The position numbers were made by a program, and so were the translations under genes. A model generated the notes under the pieces. It worked only from the letters and a program-made list of their open reading frames with translations, was not told the DNA's origin and made no database searches. Positions 8,690 to 17,700 of a stretch of 64,000 nt of DNA are shown piece by piece. Origin of the DNA: an uncultured Bacteroidales bacterium (GTDB taxonomy: Bacteria; Bacteroidota; Bacteroidia; Bacteroidales; WCHB1-69); the NCBI GenBank assembly GCA_900315245.1, contig OMYJ01000001.1:413940-477939 (forward strand). Direction: 5' to 3'. Positions within the stretch are counted from its first letter, which is position 1. Every line of letters begins with the position of its first letter.

Positions 8690-9532
8690 ATGAAATATAT
8701 CGGTCCTCACGTCAGTGCATCGGGTGGGGTGGAGAATGCCCCTTTGAACGCCATGCAGGTCGGTGCGACGGCTTTCGCCCTGTTCACCAAAAACCAGCGC
8801 CAATGGTTTTCCGCCCCGTTGAGCGACAAATCCATCGTTTCTTTCAAGGAAAACCTTGCAAAATCGGGTATTTCCACAGATTATGTGCTTCCTCACGACA
8901 GCTATCTTATTAACCTTGGTAGTCCGGAACCGGAAGGACTGGATAAATCGCGTAACTCCTTCTTGGAGGAGATGCAGCGCTGCGAACAACTCGGGTTAAA
9001 AATGCTTAATTTCCATCCGGGCAGCCACCTGAAAAAGATCACTCTGGAGGAATGTTTGGCACGCGTGGCCGAGAGCATTAACTTCGCTTTGGACAAAACG
9101 AGCGGTGTGACTGCAGTGATTGAAAATACGGCAGGACAAGGCACCAATGTGGGCTTTAGCTTCCATCATTTGGCGTATATTATTGATAAAGTGGAAGATA
9201 AGAGTAGGGTAGGGGTTTGTTTGGACACCTGTCATACCTATTCTGCCGGTTATGACCTCAAAACAGAAAGCGGTTACAATGCCACATTCGAGGAGTTTGA
9301 GGAGGTAGTCGGATTCAAATACCTGCGGGGCATTCATCTCAACGACACGAAAAAGGAGTTCGGCAGTCGGGTGGATCGCCACGACAGCATCGGTAAAGGA
9401 TTGCTGGGTATGGAGTTTTTTGAGCGATTCATGAAAGACCCGCGTTTCGACAACATGCCGCTCATCCTTGAAACCCCGGACGAAACCCTTTGGGCGGAAG
9501 AAATAAAACGGCTATTGGCTTTTAGCTATTAG
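8690..9532 (+). CDS. nfo: Endonuclease IV (AP endonuclease)
   Basis: A zinc-dependent TIM-barrel enzyme that cuts 5' of abasic sites in base excision repair. Visible family blocks are [10 protein letters not shown] at the N-terminus, NFHPGSH (~105), [16 protein letters not shown] (~143), [15 protein letters not shown] (~180), [16 protein letters not shown] (~215) and LILETPDE (~263), which supply the three-zinc site. At 280 residues it is of normal length. The last seven codons and the TAG stop are written in 7-bp repeat units, so the C-terminal tail LLAFSY comes from a repeat array rather than from ancestral sequence. Confidence 0.95.
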   Translation: MKYIGPHVSASGGVENAPLNAMQVGATAFALFTKNQRQWFSAPLSDKSIVSFKENLAKSGISTDYVLPHDSYLINLGSPEPEGLDKSRNSFLEEMQRCEQLGLKMLNFHPGSHLKKITLEECLARVAESINFALDKTSGVTAVIENTAGQGTNVGFSFHHLAYIIDKVEDKSRVGVCLDTCHTYSAGYDLKTESGYNATFEEFEEVVGFKYLRGIHLNDTKKEFGSRVDRHDSIGKGLLGMEFFERFMKDPRFDNMPLILETPDETLWAEEIKRLLAFSY

Positions 9533-9567
9533 TTTCAGGTTCCAAGTACTTGAAACTTGAAACTATC
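9510..9567. repeat. Two adjoining heptamer arrays, the second a fold-back
   Basis: 9510-9532 is a run of GGCTATT/GGCTTTT/AGCTATT units overlapping the end of nfo and supplying its stop. 9532-9546 and 9549-9563 are 15-nt inverted arms (13 of 15 matches, 2-nt loop) built from GTTTCAG/AACTTGA-type units. Two different 7-bp words are therefore joined head to tail. Confidence 0.6.
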
Positions 9568-9613
9568 TAAAGAGTTTTTTTCAAAAAAAGTGCTGGCGTA
9601 TCAAAAAAAAGTG

Positions 9614-9621
9614 TATTTTTG
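9614..9621 (+). promoter_or_regulatory. tRNA-Glu promoter (-7 box)
   Basis: TATTTTTG, 15 bp before the tRNA. No good -33 TTTG is seen; the upstream DNA is A-rich. Confidence 0.6.
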
Positions 9622-9636
9622 CCGCCGATTTCAACT

Positions 9637-9708
9637 GCTGCGTTCTTCTAACGGTTAGGAATCAAGATTCTCAATCTTGCAATACGAGTTCGATTCTCGT
9701 ACGCAGTA
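9637..9708 (+). tRNA. tRNA-Glu (anticodon CUC)
   Basis: A complete cloverleaf of 72 nt. The 7-bp acceptor GCTGCGT/ACGCAGT has a G-U first pair. The D-arm is TTCT/GGAA, the anticodon stem CAAGA/TCTTG with loop TTCTCAA (anticodon CTC at 9670-9672), and the variable loop has 4 nt. The T-arm is ACGAG/CTCGT with loop TTCGATT. The discriminator is A and CCA is not encoded. A terminator follows directly. Confidence 0.93.
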
Positions 9709-9713
9709 CAAAA

Positions 9714-9748
9714 AGCCACCTGTTCGTAAGAGAGGTGGTTATTTTTTT
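9714..9748 (+). terminator. Terminator of tRNA-Glu
   Basis: AGCCACCT (9714-9721) pairs with AGGTGGTT (9733-9740) with one G-T pair; a T-run follows at 9742-9748. Confidence 0.85.
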
Positions 9749-9750
9749 GT

Positions 9751-9813
9751 TATTAGCTATTGGCTTTTAGCAAATAGACCCCCCTGCTAATAGCCAACAA
9801 CCAACAGCCAACA
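9751..9813. repeat. Heptamer fold-back array (TTAGCTA word)
   Basis: The left arm has 7-bp units TTAGCTA, TTGGCTT, TTAGCAA. After a short spacer containing six C, the right arm has reverse-complement units GCTAATA, GCCAACA, ACCAACA. The arms can pair (TTGGCTnTTAGC with its complement). Lies 3' of the tRNA-Glu terminator. Confidence 0.65.
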
Positions 9814-9856
9814 GGAATAGAGATAACTGGCAAGTCAAGATTAAAGTCAAATTAAA

Positions 9857-10849
9857 ATGAAAAGATTAATATACTGGATCCAGAATGCGCGGGCGTACGC
9901 GTTGCCGCAGAGTGTGCTCCCGGCTTTGGTGGCTGTGTTTATGGCAGCTGGAAATGACGGTTTCTCCATCGGATTGAGCATCGTGGCGGTGCTTGGAGTG
10001 ATGCTGGCCCATCTTTCCGTCAACCTTTTCGACGACTACTTTGACTATCAATTCAACAGTGAAGAGGTGCGGCAACAGGCGGCCTCGGAGGGTTTACGCG
10101 CCCGCATTGCCAAAAGTCCGTATTTGACATCAGGAGAGGTGACCACGCGCCAGCTTTTCATCGTGGCCTCCATGTTTGCTCTCGCTGCCATATTGCTGGG
10201 TTGTATCGTTTTCATCGAGCGAGGACTCATACCGCTATACATAGCTTTGGCGGCCGGATTTCTGGGGTTTTTCTACTCGGGCAAACCCATCAGGTTCTGT
10301 TATCGCGGGCTTGGTGAGTTGGTCACAGGACTCATCTTCGGTCCCTTGCTGATGGCTGGCGTACACTATGCCGCATGCGGTGATCTGAACACCGGCGTTT
10401 GGGTGGTAGCTGTCGCAGTAGGTCTCTGGGTCATCAATATCTTATACACACACTCCATCATGGAGATTTCCACGGACAAAAAAGTGGGGAAAAAAACACT
10501 GGCTGAAGTATTGAAAACCAAGCCTTTACAATTGGCCGCATCTGCTGTCTTCAACTTCACCCCGTACATGATCTTGTTGATAGCACTCCTTTTCGGGCAC
10601 TTGCAACTTGTGTTTGCCGTTATCTTTCTGGTGCTGCCGAGATCTATCGCCTTGTTTTATCTGGTTTGGCAGTTCTGCTATCATCCTGAGCGTGAGTTCA
10701 AAAGAAAGTGGTGGTATGGTCCAATTGAACATTGGGATGCCATTTCGGAAAATCATTTGGAATGGTTTGCCATCCGTTGGTTTTTGGCCCGCAATATTTT
10801 GCAGTCTGCCAGTCTCGGTTTCATTATATGCTCGCTAATTATCCTTTAG
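9857..10849 (+). CDS. UbiA-family prenyltransferase (MenA-like)
   Basis: A polytopic inner-membrane protein of 330 residues with about eight or nine hydrophobic segments. The first Asp-rich motif is NLFDDYFDY (N56, D59, D60, D63), which binds Mg2+-prenyl diphosphate. The second is MEISTDKKVGKKTL, with D207 and Glu203 where many homologues have Asp. This second motif, with GKKTL, is closest to 1,4-dihydroxy-2-naphthoate prenyltransferases, so a role in menaquinone synthesis is the best inference. No other men genes are nearby, and a different aromatic acceptor cannot be excluded. Confidence 0.8.
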   Translation: MKRLIYWIQNARAYALPQSVLPALVAVFMAAGNDGFSIGLSIVAVLGVMLAHLSVNLFDDYFDYQFNSEEVRQQAASEGLRARIAKSPYLTSGEVTTRQLFIVASMFALAAILLGCIVFIERGLIPLYIALAAGFLGFFYSGKPIRFCYRGLGELVTGLIFGPLLMAGVHYAACGDLNTGVWVVAVAVGLWVINILYTHSIMEISTDKKVGKKTLAEVLKTKPLQLAASAVFNFTPYMILLIALLFGHLQLVFAVIFLVLPRSIALFYLVWQFCYHPEREFKRKWWYGPIEHWDAISENHLEWFAIRWFLARNILQSASLGFIICSLIIL

Positions 10850-10899
10850 TCACTCTTTTCCTGAGCCTAAAAAAATCGTCTGACAATCAAAAAAAATCG

Positions 10900-10907
10900 T
10901 ACCTTTG
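10900..10907 (+). promoter_or_regulatory. tRNA-Arg promoter (-7 box)
   Basis: TACCTTTG, 12 bp before tRNA-Arg, in an A-rich upstream context. Probably also drives the yggS gene, since no terminator separates them. Confidence 0.6.
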
Positions 10908-10919
10908 CCGCCAAAATCC

Positions 10920-10993
10920 GGCCCCGTAGTTCAGCTGAATAGAACGTCAGATTCCGGTTCTGAAAGTCGTGGGTTTGAATCCCGCCGGGGTCA
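10920..10993 (+). tRNA. tRNA-Arg (anticodon CCG)
   Basis: A 74-nt cloverleaf: acceptor GGCCCCG/CGGGGTC (one G-T), D-arm GTTC/GAAC, anticodon stem TCAGA/TCTGA with anticodon CCG at 10954-10956, a 5-nt variable loop, and T-arm GTGGG/CCCGC. The discriminator is A and CCA is not encoded. The yggS start codon is 14 nt downstream. Confidence 0.93.
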
Positions 10994-11007
10994 CTAAAAC
11001 AGTCCGT

Positions 11008-11679
11008 ATGAACATCGAAAAATACGACGAAATCCGGGCTTCCTTGCCCGCCGGTGTGCGCCTGGTCGCCGTTTCCAAATTCAAACCGGCGGAAGACATT
11101 TCCGTGCTGTACCAACATGGGCAGCGCGTTTTTGGTGAGAACCATGCGCAGGAGATGAAAGCCAAGCACGAAATTCTCCCCAAAGACATAGAATGGCACT
11201 TCATTGGCCATCTACAGACCAACAAGGTCAAATATATTGCCCCGTATGTATCTCTGATTCACAGTATTGACAGTCTTGATTTATTGAAAGAGGTCAACAA
11301 ACAGGCGGTCAAAAACAATCGAGTGATTCCCTGTTTGCTGCAATTCCATATTGCCGATGAGGAGACCAAGTTCGGATTCTCCTTGGAAGAATGCACGGCG
11401 ATGCTCGGCAGCCCCGATTTCCAAGAGCTAAAAAACGTTAAAATCCATGGTGTCATGGGGATGGCTACCTTTACCGATGATCAAGAGCAAGTACGCCGGG
11501 AATTTCAGCATCTGCATCAGATTTTTCAGGAGCTAAAATCTATATATTTTGCACAAAATCCTGATTTCAAAGAAATATCCATGGGCATGAGCGAGGACTA
11601 TCCTATTGCCGTAGAAGAGGGCAGCACGTTGGTGCGCATCGGTAGTGCCATCTTCGGACCGAGGGATTATTCGATTTAG
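11008..11679 (+). CDS. YggS-family PLP-binding protein
   Basis: A 223-residue single-domain TIM barrel homologous to the N-terminal domain of alanine racemase (COG0325, PLPBP/YggS). The PLP lysine lies in LVAVSKFKP (K24). Other family blocks are FGENHAQEM, IEWHFIGHLQTNK, IHSIDSLDL, GVMGMATF, ISMGMSEDYPIAVEEGSTLV and VRIGSAIFG. It buffers free pyridoxal phosphate in the cytoplasm and has no firmly established catalysis. The ATG at 11008 is chosen because earlier in-frame codons lie inside tRNA-Arg. The gene appears to share the tRNA's transcript. Confidence 0.93.
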   Translation: MNIEKYDEIRASLPAGVRLVAVSKFKPAEDISVLYQHGQRVFGENHAQEMKAKHEILPKDIEWHFIGHLQTNKVKYIAPYVSLIHSIDSLDLLKEVNKQAVKNNRVIPCLLQFHIADEETKFGFSLEECTAMLGSPDFQELKNVKIHGVMGMATFTDDQEQVRREFQHLHQIFQELKSIYFAQNPDFKEISMGMSEDYPIAVEEGSTLVRIGSAIFGPRDYSI

Positions 11680-11714
11680 AATTTGCGGTTTACGAATAAC
11701 TAAATATACCAAAA

Positions 11715-13148
11715 ATGAAGAAGTTAATACCCTATTTTTTTGCTACAATATTGATAATCAGCGGATTATCAGCTTTTGCTAATGGAGGCGATGACGGTGT
11801 ATCCCGTGACCGCAAACCCAAGAAAGAGAAACCCAAAAAGGAGAAAAGCGAGGTGCGCACAGGTTGGACCTTTGGCATTCTGCCCAGCGTGGCGTATGAT
11901 GCGGACAAAGGTTTTCAATATGGTGTGCTGGCCAACGTTTATGATTTTGGCGACGGTTCCGTCTATCCCGACTATTTCCATTCGCTCTATTTTGAGGCGG
12001 CATACACCACCAAACGCTCTGGCCTGTTTCGCTTCTCATACGACTCCAAATATTTGATCCCGAACCACCGTTTCTTCATAGATGTGTCGTATTTGCCTGA
12101 TGCACTGTGCGATTTCTATGGTTATAACGGTTACCAAACAGTTTATAATGGAGGTTGGGCAAAGAAAAAGAGTGAAGATTACATCTCCCGTGCTTTCTAT
12201 AAATCCCAGCGCGATCTTTTCCGTTTCGTAACAGACATTAACGGCAACATCGGCTCAGGGTGGTACTGGAACGCGGGACTTGGCGTTCTTGGTTACAAAA
12301 TAGGTCCCGTGAACCTCGACATGATCAACAAGGGCAAGAAAGAAGAGAACCGCTTGCCTTACGTGGACGGTTTGTACGACAAATACGTGAAATGGGGTAT
12401 TCTTTCCCCTGCCGAGGCCAACGGTGGCTGGCATCCTTTCATTCACGGTGGCATCTCGTTTGACAACCGCGACCGCCAGCAAAACACGAAAAGAGGCTTG
12501 AATGCAGAAGCTTTTCTGACTTATTATGCTGGATTTGGAGAAGATAAAGGAGCCAACAGCTTGATATTCAATGCTAATTTCAGACATTTTGTTCCCGTTT
12601 ATCAAGATAAAATCACCTTTGCCTATCGACTCGCCGCCCAGTTGAATGTGGCAGGTGACGCGCCTTTTTATCTTAACAACTATTACAACAACTTTTTTAT
12701 ACAGAGAGTTTTATACGAGGGACTTGGTGGCGGGAACACAAATCGAGGTATCCTTCGTAACCGCATTTCCGCGAAAGGCTATGCCTTTGCAAATGTGGAA
12801 TTTCGCTTTCAAATCTGTAAATTTGACATAGGAAAGGAACATTTTGCTATCGGTCTGAACCCCTTCGTGGATATGGGTATGGTGTTACAACCTTATCGCC
12901 TTGACAAACAAACGATTATAGAGAATATCAAACAGAATGATCCTGAATTTGACCTGAATAATCTGTCGGATTTCATTGTTTTTGATGAAAGCAAAAACAT
13001 TTATCGTCCGCACTTTTCCGGCGGTTTAGGATTGAAAGCGATGATGAACGACAATTTCGTACTCTCTGTGGATTGGGCGGTGCCGTTTGACAAGCGGGAC
13101 AATCACAGCCTGGCGAATATCTATGTCAAAATAGGGTATATGTTCTAA
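11715..13148 (+). CDS. Outer-membrane beta-barrel protein (Omp85/surface-antigen type)
   Basis: 477 residues with a signal peptide (1-22, ending SAFAN), then a short Lys/Glu/Pro-rich linker (about 28-45), then a long series of alternating strands. There are many aromatic-girdle residues, and the protein ends on an aromatic residue in KIGYMF, as outer-membrane barrels do. Blocks such as GLGGGNTNRGILRNR and a late GGLGLKAMMNDNFVLSVDWAVPF resemble the barrel domain of Omp85/BamA-type proteins. No POTRA repeats are present. The function is unknown; BamA itself is unlikely because of the missing POTRA domains. murB follows 3 nt later. Confidence 0.75.
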   Translation: MKKLIPYFFATILIISGLSAFANGGDDGVSRDRKPKKEKPKKEKSEVRTGWTFGILPSVAYDADKGFQYGVLANVYDFGDGSVYPDYFHSLYFEAAYTTKRSGLFRFSYDSKYLIPNHRFFIDVSYLPDALCDFYGYNGYQTVYNGGWAKKKSEDYISRAFYKSQRDLFRFVTDINGNIGSGWYWNAGLGVLGYKIGPVNLDMINKGKKEENRLPYVDGLYDKYVKWGILSPAEANGGWHPFIHGGISFDNRDRQQNTKRGLNAEAFLTYYAGFGEDKGANSLIFNANFRHFVPVYQDKITFAYRLAAQLNVAGDAPFYLNNYYNNFFIQRVLYEGLGGGNTNRGILRNRISAKGYAFANVEFRFQICKFDIGKEHFAIGLNPFVDMGMVLQPYRLDKQTIIENIKQNDPEFDLNNLSDFIVFDESKNIYRPHFSGGLGLKAMMNDNFVLSVDWAVPFDKRDNHSLANIYVKIGYMF

Positions 13149-13151
13149 AGC

Positions 13152-14162
13152 ATGAAACTGTTTGAAAATCACAATCTCAAGTCTTACAACACTTTCGGAA
13201 TGGAGGTGTTTGCGCGACGTTTTGTGGCGTTGGAAACAGTGGAGGAAACCCCTGCGGTGGTGGCCGAATATCTCCAGCAATGGCCCTATTACATCTTGGG
13301 AGGAGGAAGCAACACTCTGTTTACCAAAGACTTTGACGGAACTATTGTGCATCCGGCCTTTCAAGGTATTGAACGGATGGAAGAAAACGGAGACAGTGTG
13401 TTGCTGCGCGTGGCCGCCGGGGAGCCGTGGGACAACCTCATCCAATATTGCATCAGGCACGAGTATTATGGTTTAGAGAACCTTACAGCTATTCCCGGAT
13501 TGGTGGGAAGTGCCCCGGTGCAAAATATCGGCGCGTACGGGGTGGAGGTCAAAGACACGGTCTATAAAGTGCAAGGATATATCCTTTCGACCCGCAATCC
13601 GTTTGAATTGTCTAATGCTGATTGTCGGTTCGGATACCGTAACTCCATTTTCAAACAGACGCTGAAAAACGATTGTATCATCACTTTTGTTTGGTTTCAA
13701 CTATCTAAAAGAAAGCATTTTACACTTTCCTATCAAGGCTTGGCGAAAGCATTGGAGGAGCGGGAATTGCCGTTGACGTTGCACAGTGTTTCCGATTGTG
13801 TGCGAAAGATTCGCGACGCCAAGCTTCCAGATCCTGAAATCGTAGGCAATGGTGGCAGCTTTTTCAAAAATCCGGTTGTTTCGGATGGGCAATATCAAGA
13901 ATTGTTGAAGGAATATCCCGATTTGGTAGCTTACGATGCCTCTGAAGGACTGAAGAAACTCTCTGCTGGCCAGCTGATTGAAAAGGCTGGATGGAAAGGC
14001 AAACGGATAGGCAACGCCGGCACCTGGAAGAACCAAGCTCTGGTGCTGGTGAACCACGGTGGTGCGACCCCCAAGGAAGTACTACACGTGGCTGACAGCA
14101 TTATCCGAGACGTTAACAACTTGTTCCGCATCACGTTAGAAATGGAAATCAATCGGATTTAA
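13152..14162 (+). CDS. murB: UDP-N-acetylenolpyruvoylglucosamine reductase
   Basis: The FAD/NADPH enzyme that makes UDP-N-acetylmuramate in peptidoglycan synthesis. FAD-binding blocks are LGGGSNTLF (~51), GLENLTAIPGLVGSAPVQNI (~107) and GAYGVEV. The substrate-binding C-terminal half shows GNGGSFFKNPVV and AGQLIEKAGWKGKRIGNAG. The 336 residues and the YxGxxFRNS-type block (RFGYRNSIFK) match type I MurB (E. coli-like). It starts 3 nt after the barrel protein, so the two are probably co-transcribed. Confidence 0.95.
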   Translation: MKLFENHNLKSYNTFGMEVFARRFVALETVEETPAVVAEYLQQWPYYILGGGSNTLFTKDFDGTIVHPAFQGIERMEENGDSVLLRVAAGEPWDNLIQYCIRHEYYGLENLTAIPGLVGSAPVQNIGAYGVEVKDTVYKVQGYILSTRNPFELSNADCRFGYRNSIFKQTLKNDCIITFVWFQLSKRKHFTLSYQGLAKALEERELPLTLHSVSDCVRKIRDAKLPDPEIVGNGGSFFKNPVVSDGQYQELLKEYPDLVAYDASEGLKKLSAGQLIEKAGWKGKRIGNAGTWKNQALVLVNHGGATPKEVLHVADSIIRDVNNLFRITLEMEINRI

Positions 14163-14180
14163 ACAAAAGAAAACAAACAG

Positions 14181-14215
14181 CGTCTCGCGGTAGAGACATT
14201 TCTGAAACGTCTCTA
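14181..14215. repeat. GAGAC/GTCTC hairpin after murB
   Basis: TAGAGAC (14191-14197) and GTCTCTA (14209-14215) are perfect 7-bp arms, preceded by a further CGTCTC copy at 14181-14186. The TAGAGAC word is shared with the palindrome after purM (8644-8664). Confidence 0.5.
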
Positions 14216-14231
14216 AAAGAACAAAATCGGT

Positions 14232-14262
14232 TTTTGGTTATATCCGAAATTTTGTACTTTTG
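14232..14262 (+). promoter_or_regulatory. Promoter of the lipoprotein-AsmA operon
   Basis: TTTTG (14232-14236) and -7 TACTTTTG (14255-14262), spacer 18 bp; leader about 40 nt. Confidence 0.6.
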
Positions 14263-14309
14263 CCCGCAAATTAGCAGACATTAATGCTGCGGTTTTATAC
14301 GATTATAAA

Positions 14310-14708
14310 ATGAAAAAAAAGACTCCTATTATCCATAATATTGTGAGGAAAAGTGTTCTCGGACTTTGCTTCTGCGTTGTCGCGCTCTTAGTGACTGGCT
14401 GCGACTATTTCAACCACAAGGAAAAGTTCGACAAAACCCTGTTAAGCGGCTATTGGGTAAGCGGCTCGTTGTACGAGTACTACAATGCAGATGGCACCGG
14501 CTACACGTGGGATTTCTTGGATGATGTGACCGAAGAGGAGGCCCAGCATTTCACCTGGACGTTGGAAAAAAGTACATTGACCCAAATTCATCAAATGGAA
14601 ATGGGCGGTAATGTTCCTAAAGTTTATACCGTAACCAAGCTGAATGCCACCACTTTGGAATACCACGACGATTACGGAAAATATTATACTTTCACTAAAG
14701 AGAGATGA
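14310..14708 (+). CDS. Lipocalin-like lipoprotein of unknown function
   Basis: 132 residues with a basic N-terminus, a hydrophobic segment and a lipobox ending LLVTGC (Cys about residue 31), so it is a predicted lipoprotein. The mature part reads LLSGYWVSGSLYEYYNADGTGYTWDF, then HFTWTLEKSTLTQIHQ. This pattern (a 'G-x-W' opening strand, a tripled 'G-x-G-x-x-W' turn and a later 'F-x-W-x-L') is that of the small lipocalin-like/DUF5004-type lipoproteins of Bacteroidota. The ligand is unknown. Its stop codon overlaps the next gene's start (ATGA), indicating translational coupling. Confidence 0.7.
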   Translation: MKKKTPIIHNIVRKSVLGLCFCVVALLVTGCDYFNHKEKFDKTLLSGYWVSGSLYEYYNADGTGYTWDFLDDVTEEEAQHFTWTLEKSTLTQIHQMEMGGNVPKVYTVTKLNATTLEYHDDYGKYYTFTKER

Positions 14709-17700
14709 AAAAAGCCCTGAAAATAACGCTGATTTCTTTGGGATCACTTATTTTGGTGATTGCCATTGCTATATCTATTGCGCTTTTTAGCATTTTTTCA
14801 CCTTCCAAACTGGCAAAAATCGTCAACAACCAAGCTGACAAATTCCTTACTTGTGATTTCCACATTGACAAGGTAGGGCTCACGTTTTTCAAAACGTTTC
14901 CTAAAATCGGACTGGATTTGGAGAATGTGGTGCTTAAAAATCCGCAAAAAGCAAATATTTCCGACACTTTATTGTATGTAAACGACTGCGTGGCCGCCCT
15001 TGATATCCAAGAACTCCTGAAAAACAAAAACATCATTATTCACGAATTTTCACTCAACAAAGGTCTCGTAAATCTCTATATTGATGAAAACGGGAACGGC
15101 AACTATAATGTTTTCAAATCCGAAGACACAACTTCTTTCGACTATCGGGTTGATTTACAGAAGATTAAAGCAAAAAATCTCGATATCCGTTACCTGAATG
15201 ACCAGGCGAAGCAGCAAGCAAGGGTCAAAGAAGCTGATCTCACGGTCAAGGGATCGTTCGAAAAAAACGACATAATAGGGGAAGCGGAATTAGCGGCTGA
15301 ATCGTTGGCTTTTGAAATCAAAGACAGTTCACAGCTTCACTTTTCCAGCGATAATGTGAAGGTTTCATACGACGGCTCTTTCACAAATTTTAACCTGCTT
15401 GACGGCGAACTCAACGCGGATCTTCAAGATGCTGTTTTGCGCATTGATACCACCCATTATATCAACGAGATGGATCTTTCTCTGGCTTCTGATGTGCAAG
15501 CTGATTTGGAAAATCTGCATTTCAATCTCAAAAACACCAGTTTGAGCATTGATAAACAGGAATTTGCGGTTAATGGTATCATTGACATGGATACTGCCAG
15601 TCACGATATTCATACGGACCTGCATTACAAAACCGGCGATTGGAAAATCGAAGAGATTCTGCCGATGATTCCCCGTGCGGTTATAGGTAACAAACTGGAT
15701 GACATACAAATAAGTGGTGATATTGCTTTGGAAGGTGATGTGAGGGGAACTTATAGCGACACGCGAATGCCGACCATCACCTCCGATGTTGCTTGGCATC
15801 ACGGCCGCATGGCCATGAAGGATCTGCCGCTCGATTTTGAAAAGACAGACGGTCTTTTTAATCTTCGATTGGACTTGGACAACCAATCAAATTTGACGGT
15901 GAAAAATCTTTCGGCTACTACAAGAAAACGTAACAAAATTACGGCAAAGGGAACAATCAAGAACTTGTTAGGCAAGATGTTACTGGATATTTTCGCATCA
16001 GGAAATCTCCACATCACCGACTTCAAAGATTTTCTTCCCGAGGATTTCACCCAATACGAAGGTCAAGCGGATATTAAGGTAAACACACAGTTAGAATATG
16101 ACCCCGATAAGGATTTTTCTGTTGAAAACGTAAAAAAAGCAAAAGCCAATTGCATCTTTAATAATCTTTCGCTTCTCTATCACGACACCATGAAGGTTTC
16201 TTCTCCCAAAATGCTGGTAGATCTGGATTTTCCAGTCAAAGAAAAACCGTATAATATTGAAGAATGGATGAATGCGAAGATAGAGGCGGGAAGTTTGACT
16301 GTCTCGAATCCTGAGAAAATCACCATATCGGGCAAGGATATACAACTTGATGCATATACTAACAATCTGTTGGACAGTACGATAGATTTTAAATTCGCAA
16401 CTACATACCAGTTTGACCAGCTTCATGTTTTAGTTGACACTATTTCTGCGCAATTGTCTCAGCCAAAGGGCGTTTTTGTTCTTCGCAATACAGACCAACT
16501 GCAATTAGACTACGTAGGAGGCTCTATTGCTGCCAATATGGGCAACACCATCAAATTCCATACACAGACGTTGAATTTGCATGCCAAAACCGACTATAAG
16601 GAAAAAGAGGACAATCTGCTGTTGCGATGGTCACCCACTATTCAGCTGCAGCTGAGTAACGCCAAAGCCAATATACAAGATGTGGCGCACGCTGTAGAAT
16701 TCCCATCCCTCAATGTCGATTTCAGTCCGAAAAAAGCAGTGTTAAAAAAGGCTAATTTGAAGTTTGGCCAGTCAGATATTAACCTTACGGGAACCATCAC
16801 GGGAATCGAGTCTTATCTCCACAACAAAGGTCTTCTTAAGGGAAATCTTGATCTTGTTGCCAACTATCTGAACCTAAATGAATTGATAGCGTTTATTGAT
16901 GGATTTGGTGCTCCAGATTCGCTGTTGGAACAAGCGGAGGCTATTGAGCAGCAGAGCACATCGTCACCATTTATCGTTCCGTTTGGTGTGGATGTAAACA
17001 TGAACACCAAAATTCAAAAAGCATTGTTTGAGGAAGCCGAGTTCCGCAACATTGCAGGACGTGTATATGTGAAGGACGGTGTGTTGGTTTTGGAGGAAAT
17101 GGGTCTCACCAACGAGGCTGCGAGGATGCAGCTCACGGCCATGTACCGTACCCCGCGAATGAATCACCTATTTCTTGGTTTTGACTTCCATCTTCTTGAC
17201 ATCAAGATAGATAAGCTTATCGCCATGATTCCTGAAGTCGATACAATCCTACCTATGCTCAAATCGTTCAGCGGCAATGCGGAGTTCCATTTCGCCGCCG
17301 AAACATACCTTAAGTCCAACTACGACATCAAATTTTCCACCTTGCGCGGTGCCGCCGCTATCAACGGACATGACCTTGTGGTCCTTGATAGTGAAACCTA
17401 TAGGAATATTGCCAAAAAACTGATGTTCAGCAAGAAGACGGAGAACAAAATCGACAGTTTATCCACAGAGATCACCATTTTCAGGAACGAAGTTGATGTC
17501 TATCCTTTTTTGCTTTCCATTGATAAATACAGTGCAATTATTTCTGGGCGCCATAATTTGGACATGACCTACGATTACAATATCTCATTGGTGAAACCTA
17601 TACGTATAGGGCTGGATATCATCGGATTAGAAGACAGATTGAAATTCAAAGTCGGGAAAGCGAAATACGCTACAATGTTCAAACCCGAGAAACAGAAAGT

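Noticed and set aside
11715..13148. BamA
   Set aside because: Too short and without POTRA domains; only the barrel part resembles Omp85 proteins.
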